A stretch of DNA of 64,000 nt, from contig NZ_NFIP01000006.1 of assembly GCF_002161805.1 (NCBI RefSeq), positions 1 to 64,000 on the forward strand, read 5' to 3'. Source of the DNA: Collinsella sp. An307. Its GTDB lineage: Bacteria; Actinomycetota; Coriobacteriia; Coriobacteriales; Coriobacteriaceae. Shown here piece by piece: positions 1 through 7,396 of the stretch. A model generated the notes under the pieces. That model saw only the letters and a list, made by a program, of their open reading frames with translations, was not told the DNA's origin and did not search any database. Position numbers and translations under genes: made by a program. The stretch's first letter is position 1. Every line of letters starts with the position of its first letter.

Positions 1-108
1 GGGAGGGGCAGCGGCGAGGGGAGGTGGGCGGAAGCAAAGGCTCAGGGCGAGCAAGCGAGCAAGCGCGTCCGGAAGGCCCGCCGGCGGGGGCCGACGGGCC
101 GGGCGTCG

Positions 109-822
109 CTAGGCGGTCTTGCCACGGGGCTTTATGCAGGCGGTCTCCCCGTGCACGTAGTTGTTGGAGTTCCAGGAGAAGTCGCCGCCGTGGTCGTAGC
201 GGGCGACGTAGGGCAGGTCGGGATACGTGATGCTGACCCGTCCGTCGGGCGTCTCCACCCGGACGGCGATCGCGTTGCCGGCGGGCTGCCCGAAGCCGAC
301 CACGGGGTAGGCCCTCCAGCCGTTCTCGTGCTCGCGCAGCCACACCTCGTCGCCGACCTCGAGCTCGCCCACCGGCACCTCGACGGAGTCGAGGAACTCG
401 CCGAGGCGCAGGCCCTCCGGCATGGACTCGTCGAAGGAGCGCAGCATCTCGTCGAAATCGTAGGAGCGCTGCTCCTCGCACGGCTCTACGTCTCGGACGC
501 CGGCGGGCCTCCAGCCCTCGTCGTACTCCGTCGTGAGGCGCTCGGCGATTCTCCAGCCCTCGATGACGTAGATGCCGTTGTCCCCGGGATCCATGCTCGC
601 GTCGTCGGTGTAGGGGCCGATGCCGACCGACAGCGCGCCGCCGAAGAAGTTGCCGACGACCTGGCAGATGCGGGCCCACCCGTAGTTGTCGGAGCTGGGC
701 GGGCGGTAGCCCTGGAGCTCGCAGTACCGAAGCAGCGGCTCGACGGTGTCGCGGCCGCCGTTCCAGTGCAGGTAGAGCCCGATCTTCCTCTCGCGCGTGG
801 TGATGATCGCCCTGTTTCCCAT
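109..822 (-). CDS. conserved hypothetical protein of mobile elements
   Basis: A 237-residue soluble protein with no signal peptide or membrane segment. It begins MGNRAIITTRERKIGLYLHW and has an aromatic-rich N-terminal half (WNGGRDTVEPLLRYC, GNFFGGALSVGIGPYTDD). Proteins with this start recur on integrative elements and phages of anaerobic Firmicutes and Coriobacteriia, to my recollection, but I know no assigned function. The start has a clear ribosome binding site (GGAGG six bases before ATG). It is transcribed away from the nuclease gene at 1412 and is separated from it by about 590 bases. Confidence 0.72.
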   Translation of the reverse strand: MGNRAIITTRERKIGLYLHWNGGRDTVEPLLRYCELQGYRPPSSDNYGWARICQVVGNFFGGALSVGIGPYTDDASMDPGDNGIYVIEGWRIAERLTTEYDEGWRPAGVRDVEPCEEQRSYDFDEMLRSFDESMPEGLRLGEFLDSVEVPVGELEVGDEVWLREHENGWRAYPVVGFGQPAGNAIAVRVETPDGRVSITYPDLPYVARYDHGGDFSWNSNNYVHGETACIKPRGKTA

Positions 823-1131
823 CCGGGACCTCCTTCTCTTTCCTGGCTCCGCCCTGTGCTGAGCCCCGTTGGCGATCGCAGTCCGCGAGGCGCTTCCGGG
901 CGCAAGGGAGGAAGGGGAAACCGGAGGCTCGAGCTTCCGACGCAGGAGGAAGGTTTTCCGCGGCCCTTGCGCCCGCAGGGGCCTCGCGGTCGCATGGCGT
1001 CCGACGGGGCTGTGCGGGGCGGGGCGAAGGTGCGGATTCCGGGAACGGCATCATCCATCCCAAAGGAGAAGGCCGGCGCGTCCGATATAGCGGCACAAAT
1101 TGGCTCTCGATTGACCATCGCGATACCAAGT

Positions 1132-1178
1132 CTGTTTACACTGGTGCGAGCTAACGAAGCATGGCGAAGCGATTCGAC
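1132..1178 (+). repeat. degenerate copy of the abiEi promoter/start region
   Basis: These 47 bases match 2893-2939 at about 33 positions by eye. The match covers the GTTTACA stretch, the block CGAAGCATGG and the following codons. In the 2893 copy this is the operator and start of the AbiEi gene. The copy here has lost the right half of the operator palindrome. Confidence 0.5.
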
Positions 1179-1277
1179 GCGTCAGGATCGGGGCGGATTG
1201 TCGTTACGCGGTGGGAACTCGCCGCTGCCCAAATTCGGATCATCGAAATCGGGTTCTGCTGCGCCTGCACGTGGTGA
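1161..1277 (+). pseudogene. remnant of an AbiEi-like N-terminus
   Basis: An ATG placed exactly as in the abiEi gene at 2922 opens a 38-codon frame (MAKRFDASGSGRIVVTRWEL...) that ends at a stop. The segment GRIVVTRWELAAAQIR resembles the winged-helix start of AbiEi-type antitoxins, and further degenerate pieces follow up to about 1350. It has no ribosome binding site and no intact downstream toxin gene. It may be a decayed antitoxin gene or a recombination by-product of the copy at 2922. The rest of 823-1411 holds nothing else I can recognise apart from the palindrome at 1368. Confidence 0.35.
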
Positions 1278-1367
1278 ATATTGCAGGTGTCGAAAGTCGC
1301 ACGAAACAAAATCCGCGGGCGTATCGGGAGGAGCGAGCGTGGTAGCATCGAGACAATGCCGAGAACT

Positions 1368-1386
1368 CATTCGATTCAATCGAATG
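1368..1386. promoter_or_regulatory. 19-base perfect palindrome upstream of the Shedu-like gene
   Basis: CATTCGATT-C-AATCGAATG is a perfect 9-1-9 palindrome that ends 25 bases before the ATG at 1412, a typical place for an operator overlapping a promoter or leader. The binding protein is unknown. Confidence 0.55.
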
Positions 1387-1411
1387 CGCCTCGCTCGGAA
1401 AGGAGCAGCGT

Positions 1412-2734
1412 ATGCCTATTGGGTTCGACAAGGATGATAAGAGGATTCTCTTCCGGTATGAACCTGGGTATTCCTTTGATGCCATCTGCGCAAAGCTATG
1501 CATCGGCTTCGATGACTCGGGCGTCATCAGACGATACACTCCGGAGACACTGCCCGACGAGCTCGAGCAGAAGCGCCCGCCCACGCAAGACGACGCCAGG
1601 GCAACCATAAAGAGGGTTTTCACGTTTCTTCAAGACGACTTGGTCGATGAGATGTGCGAGAGCCTGACCGAGACCCTAGTATTCAAGTTCGCGGTACTCG
1701 ACGAAGCGAATCCGGGCTATTTCAGGGTCAACGGGCGCGTATTCGATTGCGAACAAGATATCCTGCTCGCTACCAATCTTCGGCTTGATTGGAGGCTGTT
1801 CTGCGTTGGATACGAGCGCCGCACATCGGTCATCGAGCGCATTGCCTCAATGCTCGACGACTCGGAGGCTTTCATCGCCATCGGCGGTGATGACGAAAGG
1901 GCAATTCCGGAGGAGACCTTCAAGGAGCTGCTGGATGGCTTTCCAACTACAGCGACCCTAAAGCGCTACGGCGACGCCCAGATAGAAAGCTATATCCAAG
2001 ACCACCTGTCCCTGAAAAAAGACTACGGGGCACAATACAGGCGATCTCTAGAGCGCAGGCGAACGAAAGCGTGCTTCAAACTTGGAAGCCCGACGATAGA
2101 CGCGAGCAGGATTACAGCATTGCGCGAAGCGGCCACCCAGCTACACGGCCTTTTGAATCAGGGGAAGGCCGTTCCTGAGGAAAGCTGGCAGAGAGGGATC
2201 CTATGCGTACTGCCCGTTTTGTTCCCTCAATACGTTGCCGTAATCCCAAAAGCAATAATAAAGGACACGCTTACAGGCAAGAAGCGGGAAGTGGATTTTC
2301 TGCTCGTGGACGCTTCGGGTAACGCGGATGTGCTCGAGATAAAGAAGGCTTTCGACAAACGCAACCTTCTCATGCGGGTCCCGTACCGAGACAACAAGGT
2401 CCCGGCGCGGGAGCTGAGCGGGGGGATAATGCAGATCGAGAAGTACATCCACCTCCTTCTCAATTGGGGACGGGAAGGAGAAGCGGCTCTCACTCGCAAC
2501 CATTCCGACCTTCTTCCCGATGGCCTTGCGATACGGTTCGTTAACCCGCGGGGAATTTTACTCATGGGTAATTGCGAGTTCGATGAAACCGAGCAACGCG
2601 ATTTCGATCTCATTCGGCGCCAGTACTCGCATGTTGCCGACATCATCACCTATCCCGACCTTCTCCACCGCCTCGAGAGAATGATTGAAGCCCTTGGCCC
2701 ATTGGAGAGTTCCCAAGATCCTGCGCCATCCTAA
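1412..2734 (+). CDS. sduA: Shedu-type anti-phage nuclease (SduA, DUF4263-like)
   Basis: A 440-residue protein. The C-terminal third carries a PD-(D/E)xK-like nuclease signature of the Shedu/DUF4263 family: EVDFLLVD (E293, D295), the core VLEIKKA (E309-K311), then an ELSGGIMQIEKY helix with Q341. Shedu proteins are single-gene anti-phage systems that nick or cut DNA. The N-terminal about 250 residues are the family's variable sensing region and match nothing I recognise. The start is supported by GGAAAGGAG upstream of ATG. A perfect palindrome at 1368-1386 suggests control by a repressor. The gene stands alone, ahead of the AbiE genes, inside the integrative element. The family call rests on motifs only. 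Confidence 0.8.
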   Translation: MPIGFDKDDKRILFRYEPGYSFDAICAKLCIGFDDSGVIRRYTPETLPDELEQKRPPTQDDARATIKRVFTFLQDDLVDEMCESLTETLVFKFAVLDEANPGYFRVNGRVFDCEQDILLATNLRLDWRLFCVGYERRTSVIERIASMLDDSEAFIAIGGDDERAIPEETFKELLDGFPTTATLKRYGDAQIESYIQDHLSLKKDYGAQYRRSLERRRTKACFKLGSPTIDASRITALREAATQLHGLLNQGKAVPEESWQRGILCVLPVLFPQYVAVIPKAIIKDTLTGKKREVDFLLVDASGNADVLEIKKAFDKRNLLMRVPYRDNKVPARELSGGIMQIEKYIHLLLNWGREGEAALTRNHSDLLPDGLAIRFVNPRGILLMGNCEFDETEQRDFDLIRRQYSHVADIITYPDLLHRLERMIEALGPLESSQDPAPS

Positions 2735-2894
2735 CAAGATGGAAGACGCTCAGAATAGGACTATGGGACCGGCGGGGCGAAGCAGGGTGCGGACTTCGGG
2801 GGGGCGGCATCGCCCACCTTGGAGAGGTGAGACGGCGCGCTCCCGATGCCGCAGCGGAAACCGTCCCTAGGTCGGATATCATGATGCTAAGTTC

Positions 2895-2912
2895 GTTTAC
2901 ATTCATGTAAAC
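2895..2912. promoter_or_regulatory. 18-base palindromic operator of the abiE operon
   Basis: GTTTACAT-TC-ATGTAAAC is a perfect inverted repeat ending nine bases before the abiEi ATG. AbiEi antitoxins are known to repress their own operon by binding inverted repeats in the promoter, so this is the likely site. It lies where a ribosome binding site would be, and no SD sequence is visible before 2922, so the mRNA may be leaderless or nearly so. Confidence 0.65.
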
Positions 2913-2921
2913 TATCGAAGC

Positions 2922-3947
2922 ATGGTAAAGCAATCTGACATATCGGAGCTGGAGCAGCTCGCCGCCTCCCAATGGGGGATGTTCACCACCGCCCAGGCGC
3001 AGGCGCTCGGGTTCAGGCGCAACCAGATCTCGCGCATGGTCGACTCCATGCGCGCCGAGCCCATGTGCTACGGGGTCTACCGGTTCGCCGCGGGGAGCGA
3101 GCCCGCGCACGCCGACCTCAAGGCGGCGTGGCTCTCGGCCTTCCCCAAGGAGACGGCGGCCGAGCGCCTCGCCAAGAGGCCCTTCGACGCCGTCGTCGCG
3201 GCGGAGACGGCAGCCGCCGCCCTGGGCGCCGGCGATTTTCATCTGTCCCCCTACACCTTCATCACGGCGGCCAGGAAACAGACGGTGCGCAAGGACATGA
3301 GATTCCTAGGGTGCTCGCTCGACGAGGCCGACGTCGTGATGATCGACGGGCTGCCGACGACGAGCTTCGAAAGGACCGTGTTCGACCTCCTTCGGATCGA
3401 CGAGGACCCCTCTCTCGTCGACGGGTTCATGCGCGACGCTGCCAGGAACCGCGCCCACGCCTTCGACTTCGAGAGGCTCTCGGAGCTCCTCGGCCCGATA
3501 GCGTCGCGGCACGGCTTCCCCGAAGGGGGCGCGGCCTTCGCAGCCGACCTCGTCCTGCGCAACGTGTCCGACGTGCTGGTCGACAGGGCGAACGACGCCC
3601 TGCGAAGCGCGATCGTCGACATATGCGGGAGCGAGGCGTTCCAATCTGCAGCGAAAAGCGCAAACGGCCTTCTTCTCGATATCCTAAGGAGCACTGGCAT
3701 CACATCCAAACTCGAAGAGATGCAGAGGACGCTCTTCGACTCGATTGGGAGCATGCATCTCGAAGCCATCAAAGAAATAGGGTTCCCCGGGACAGAAGCG
3801 TTTGCCAACGAGCTCGCGGCAGCAACCGATGCACTTCCGAAACCCAGCGCCGAAGGCGTTGCTTCGGCTCTAGCGAAAGCGACGAGAGCTCTTGATGCGC
3901 CAAGAGAGAGCAACAGAGCCGTGAACGCAGTAAGCGAGGAGAAATGA
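2922..3947 (+). CDS. abiEi: AbiEi-type antitoxin and autorepressor (type IV TA)
   Basis: A 341-residue protein with an N-terminal winged-helix region of the kind found in AbiEi (LEQLAASQWGMFTTAQAQAL..., residues about 8-50), followed by the YGVYRFA motif and the middle AbiEi domain (about 60-200). In the family the first domain binds DNA and the second neutralises the toxin. The protein is longer than usual: residues about 230-341 form an extra C-terminal tail rich in Ala, Ser and Lys, with lower GC than the rest. The stop overlaps the next start (ATGA), so antitoxin and toxin are translationally coupled. A palindromic operator sits directly upstream. Confidence 0.82.
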   Translation: MVKQSDISELEQLAASQWGMFTTAQAQALGFRRNQISRMVDSMRAEPMCYGVYRFAAGSEPAHADLKAAWLSAFPKETAAERLAKRPFDAVVAAETAAAALGAGDFHLSPYTFITAARKQTVRKDMRFLGCSLDEADVVMIDGLPTTSFERTVFDLLRIDEDPSLVDGFMRDAARNRAHAFDFERLSELLGPIASRHGFPEGGAAFAADLVLRNVSDVLVDRANDALRSAIVDICGSEAFQSAAKSANGLLLDILRSTGITSKLEEMQRTLFDSIGSMHLEAIKEIGFPGTEAFANELAAATDALPKPSAEGVASALAKATRALDAPRESNRAVNAVSEEK

Positions 3948-4867
3948 TGCCCAAGGAATATCAAAGCGCGCTTGCGCTGGAGCAGGCGGTCAAGGCGGCG
4001 GCGAGAAGGTCCGGGCAGGACGTCGGGCGCGCCGTGGAGGGATTCTACGTCGGCAGGCTGCTGGAGAGGGTCTTCAGCGAGGAGAGGAAGCCCTTCGTGC
4101 TCAAGGGCGGCAGGGGGATCCTCGCCAGGACCGTCGACGCCCGCTACACGACCGACACGGACTTCCTCTACAGGGGCGCCGACCTGGAGGAGGCCCTCGG
4201 GGAGCTCAAGCGCCTTGCCTCGAAGGACCTCGGCGACCGCATGGAGTTCCGGTTCGTCTCGGCGGACAAGATAGCCGCGACCCAGGAGTACCGCGACGGG
4301 TGCCGGGCGCGGTTCGAGGTCGTCCTCGACGGGACCAGGCGCAAGTCGGAGATAGCCATCGACCTCGTCGCCGATCCCGTCGAGCTCGGGAAGGCCGACC
4401 TGGTGACGCCAGCCAACAGGCTCGACGTGAAGGGCCTGGCCGTGTTCGACTACCTGGTCTACCCCGTGGAGAGGACCGTGGCGGACAAGGTGTGCGCCAC
4501 CATGCAGGCATACCCCGGCGGCAGGGAGTCGAGCCGGGTGAAGGACCTCGTCGACCTCGTGCTCCACGTGACCCGCTACGCCATGGCGGGCTCCGACCTC
4601 TCGAAGGCCATCGAGAGGGAGGCGGGAGTGAGGGGAATCGGCCCGCTCGACGCCTTCAAGGTGCCGGAATCCTGGCGCGGGCCCCGCGAGGGGGCGTACA
4701 GGAAGGCGGCCGCCGAGGCGAAGATCCCCGACCGGTGGCTCGGGGTCGCGGATGCCGAAAGGGTCGTCAAGGCGTGCGTCGACCCGGCGATAAGGCGGCG
4801 AGTCGAAGGGCTCGAATGGGATCCGGAAGCGCTGGGGTGGGCACCCGCACCACCATCGGAAAGATAA
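3944..4867 (+). CDS. abiEii: AbiEii-type nucleotidyltransferase toxin
   Basis: A 307-residue protein of the AbiEii/DUF1814 nucleotidyltransferase family, which stalls growth by modifying an RNA target (tRNA in related enzymes) when released from AbiEi. The catalytic segment is visible: FVLKGG (residues 51-56), then RYTTDTDF with the metal-binding aspartates D71 and D73. Later motifs are IAIDLVADPV and KGLAVFDYLVYPVERTVADK, typical of the family's second domain. The start ATG at 3944 overlaps the antitoxin stop by four bases and is preceded by AGGAGA. The KAP ATPase gene follows within 35 bases, so all three are probably co-transcribed. Confidence 0.85.
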   Translation: MMPKEYQSALALEQAVKAAARRSGQDVGRAVEGFYVGRLLERVFSEERKPFVLKGGRGILARTVDARYTTDTDFLYRGADLEEALGELKRLASKDLGDRMEFRFVSADKIAATQEYRDGCRARFEVVLDGTRRKSEIAIDLVADPVELGKADLVTPANRLDVKGLAVFDYLVYPVERTVADKVCATMQAYPGGRESSRVKDLVDLVLHVTRYAMAGSDLSKAIEREAGVRGIGPLDAFKVPESWRGPREGAYRKAAAEAKIPDRWLGVADAERVVKACVDPAIRRRVEGLEWDPEALGWAPAPPSER

Positions 4868-4902
4868 AGATGAAAGCAGACGGCGGACAAGGAGCGGCCA
4901 AG

Positions 4903-6753
4903 ATGGACGAGACCAGCATCATCGGCGTCGTGAGGGGGTACCTCGAGGACAGGGAGAACTCGTACGCCCTCATGCTCACCGGGGAATGGGGATGTGGGAA
5001 AACCTACTTCGTCAAGCATGCGCTGACCGAGAACCTGGAGGCGGGTGAGAGCCGGCATCCTGTCGTGGTGGCGTCCGCCTACGGCGTCAAGGACTTGGCG
5101 GAGCTTTGCGGGGCGATCGAAGCGGGCTTCATCTCGAAATGCGCAATAGGGCGCGCGGACAGCGGGAAGAAAAGCAGGAAGGACTCACTCGTCGAGTTCG
5201 CCAAAGACACGGGCGTGTCGTTCCTCGGGAAGAAAATCAGGGAGCTGGAGAAGAAGGCGGGCGTCGACCTCAAGATGGCGCCGCTGAACGCAGTGAACCT
5301 CATCATCGGCCCCGAGGCCCTTCTCGTCATAGACGACGTGGAGAGGTGCGACATGGGGCTTAGAGAGCTGCTTGGAGCGGTCGACCACCTCGTCGTCGGC
5401 TGCGGGAAGAAGGTCATCCTCGTCTGCAACGAGGACGAGTGGAGGAAAAGGATAGAGCCGAAGGATGGGAAGGGCCAGGACGCGAGGGGGACGGCCAAGG
5501 AATACGAGAATCTCATCGAGAAGACCGTCTGGCGGAAGTGCCGATTCGAGCCCTCGGTCGACTCGGTTGTAGAACGCGTTCTGGGAGACGTCTTGCGTGA
5601 CGTCTACCCGGAAGCGATCGAGGACGCAGCCTCAGCGATAAGGGAAAGCGGATCGCCGAACTTCCGGTCCCTCGGCAAGATGCGCCCCGTGCTTGTCGGG
5701 ATGGTGAAATCCGGGTTCTTCGCCGAACCCGCCGACCCGGAGTCCGCCAGGGCGGTCTTCAGGGAGGCTTGCGGATTTGCAGCGGGGGCGGCGAAGGGGA
5801 AGCGCATCGAGCCGCCGTCGAGCCGGGAGGACTCCGTCCTTAGGGGAGGCATCTTCGAGTCGCGCCGGCTCAAATACGCCGCCTTGGACTTCATCTCCTG
5901 CTTTTTCGAAAGGTGCGAGGGGGTTGATCCCGAGCACGTCCGTTTCTGCCTGGATGACTACCTTGCTACCTTCCACCCCGACGGGCCGGCCGCCCGGGAA
6001 GCCCTCAGGTGCATCGAAAAGATCAGGGACGTCGCGTTCCGCGACGCCGAGATCCCTGGTCTGGTGGAGGCGATAGTCGCCGGGATCGCCCCCGAGGACG
6101 GGAGCCGCGGCTTGTCGTTCGACGTCTATCCCGACGCCCTGCGCGCCGTCAACGGCATAGCGGATGATTTCGCGGACGCCCTTCCCGGGGGGACCGCGCC
6201 GCTCATCGAGGCGATGGAATCCTCCATCGGGCGGGATCCCGAATCTGCGGTGAAGTCGATCAGGAAGAATCGGGTCGAATGGCAGGAAATTCCTTTCGAC
6301 TCGAGCGGAACGTACGCAATTCCGGTCTTGGAGGAGATCGACAGGTTGAGAAAACTCGCCTTGACGACGCTGCGCGAAAGGGAATCGAGGTCTCTCGGCA
6401 ACGTCTTGGAAAACGCGCACGACCAATTCGCGGAAAAGCTCTATCTGACTTTCTCGAAATTAGATGATCGATCGGAGCCCATCCTGTCTCTCATTTCCCT
6501 CGACGCTTCTCTCTTCATGAGGGCGTTGGAGAAGATGTCTCCCGGGGACATTCGGCTTGTGCACAGGGCTCTCTCTCCGGACGGCCTCATGGGGTCGCGT
6601 CCCGCCTCGTTAAAGGATGAGGACAGGAAGGCCCTTGCAGCTTGGGCCAAAAGGATCGAATCAGAGATCGGCGAGGTCGAGGCCAAGGAATACTACCAAA
6701 GAATCTACTTCGAGGCCATATCCCGCAGCCTCGATGAGCTTGCCCATCTCTAA
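4903..6753 (+). CDS. KAP-family P-loop ATPase, probable defence protein
   Basis: A 616-residue protein. Walker A is GEWGCGKT at residues 27-34; Walker B is ALLVIDDVERC near residue 140. The Asp-Asp/Glu-Arg-Cys pattern and the following LVCNEDEW are typical of KAP-family NTPases. The rest is helical, with no membrane insertion segment visible, so this is a soluble KAP. KAP ATPases occur in phage-exclusion and other defence operons. The start at 4903 is chosen because AAGGAG precedes it; an upstream in-frame ATG at 4870 has no SD. The gene has no promoter of its own that I can see and lies 35 bases after abiEii. Confidence 0.75.
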   Translation: MDETSIIGVVRGYLEDRENSYALMLTGEWGCGKTYFVKHALTENLEAGESRHPVVVASAYGVKDLAELCGAIEAGFISKCAIGRADSGKKSRKDSLVEFAKDTGVSFLGKKIRELEKKAGVDLKMAPLNAVNLIIGPEALLVIDDVERCDMGLRELLGAVDHLVVGCGKKVILVCNEDEWRKRIEPKDGKGQDARGTAKEYENLIEKTVWRKCRFEPSVDSVVERVLGDVLRDVYPEAIEDAASAIRESGSPNFRSLGKMRPVLVGMVKSGFFAEPADPESARAVFREACGFAAGAAKGKRIEPPSSREDSVLRGGIFESRRLKYAALDFISCFFERCEGVDPEHVRFCLDDYLATFHPDGPAAREALRCIEKIRDVAFRDAEIPGLVEAIVAGIAPEDGSRGLSFDVYPDALRAVNGIADDFADALPGGTAPLIEAMESSIGRDPESAVKSIRKNRVEWQEIPFDSSGTYAIPVLEEIDRLRKLALTTLRERESRSLGNVLENAHDQFAEKLYLTFSKLDDRSEPILSLISLDASLFMRALEKMSPGDIRLVHRALSPDGLMGSRPASLKDEDRKALAAWAKRIESEIGEVEAKEYYQRIYFEAISRSLDELAHL

Positions 6754-6872
6754 AGTTGCCGCTTTAGCCGAGTCGAGAGGCGGCGGCGCTTGATATCGTC
6801 GGCGAGTTACCGACGGCCGCTCTACCGCGGAGATGAGGGTTCCTCATTTCCGGGGCATCCTTCCCGTATGGC

Positions 6873-7082
6873 CTAGACTCCCGCCCAGGCGTCGTCGAGG
6901 TCGGACGCGCAGCTTTCCACCACGCACCTCACGGCGGCAATCTCCGACGGGGTCACGCTCCCGCTGCCGGCCTTCTCCTCGAGCATGGCGAGGATGGATG
7001 CGGCTCCTTCGAGGCGCTCGGTCGAGCGCACGATTGCGTCGATGGATTCTTGGGGTAGATTGGTGCTGCGGATGCCTTCCAT
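6873..7082 (-). CDS. small hypothetical protein
   Basis: A 69-residue, mostly helical acidic protein (MEGIRSTNLPQESIDAIVRS...). The ATG at 7082 has AAGGGAG about five bases upstream, which is why I prefer it to an ATG seven codons further out. Its codon pattern looks genuine. It lies between the defence cargo and the inverted-repeat unit at 7161, on the same strand as the ParA operon. Function unknown. Confidence 0.5.
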   Translation of the reverse strand: MEGIRSTNLPQESIDAIVRSTERLEGAASILAMLEEKAGSGSVTPSEIAAVRCVVESCASDLDDAWAGV

Positions 7083-7160
7083 GGGGCTCCCTTTCCTTGG
7101 CACGGCGGTCGAGGGAAGGATGTCCTCCGGGGCATGAAGAGAGAGGCATCCACCTCAGTT

Positions 7161-7251
7161 GTCACCCTGTTGGGAAATGTACGCCAAATACCCAAAACGG
7201 CAGATGCCCCTCTGTCCGGTATTTGGCGTACGAGTATTCAGTTAGGGTGAC
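7161..7251. repeat. 91-base interrupted inverted repeat (MITE-like or att-like)
   Basis: The outer arms GTCACCCT (7161-7168) and AGGGTGAC (7244-7251) and the inner arms TACGCCAAATACC (7180-7192) and GGTATTTGGCGTA (7218-7230) are perfect inverted repeats. No target-site duplication is obvious. It separates the defence cargo from the Rep/Par operon. Confidence 0.6.
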
Positions 7252-7336
7252 CGCCCTATTATACGCGCCGCGGCACCGCTTCGCCCGAAATGCACAACGC
7301 GGCAGGGCGGGAGCGGCGCGCGGCGGCGCCGTGCGC

Positions 7337-7396
7337 TCACATGAAGCGGAAGACGGCCTTGAAGAGCCATCGCGCGAACCTCGCCACGATCCTCAT
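7337..7396 (-). CDS. 19-residue cationic peptide coupled to the rep gene
   Basis: The frame encodes MRIVARFARWLFKAVFRFM. Its ATG overlaps the stop codon of the replication-initiator-like gene (ATGA) and has GGAGGG upstream, so re-initiation is likely. The sequence alternates Arg/Lys with Phe, Trp, Val and Leu, as an amphipathic helix would. It could be a membrane-active peptide or only a fortuitous frame; its size makes this uncertain. Confidence 0.4.
   Translation of the reverse strand: MRIVARFARWLFKAVFRFM

Noticed and set aside
151-1437. long plus-strand open frame over the 109-822 gene
   Set aside because: It lies antisense to a well-supported gene with a ribosome site, has repetitive low-complexity composition, and shows no domain. 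GC-rich DNA produces such shadows.
4300-4869. upstream extension of the KAP ATPase frame to 4300
   Set aside because: It overlaps abiEii almost completely in another frame and is Arg/Gly-rich without motifs. The ATPase begins at 4903 (or 4870).
6832-6847. ATGAGG/CCTCAT hairpin as the KAP gene terminator
   Set aside because: The stem is only six bases, with no T-run.
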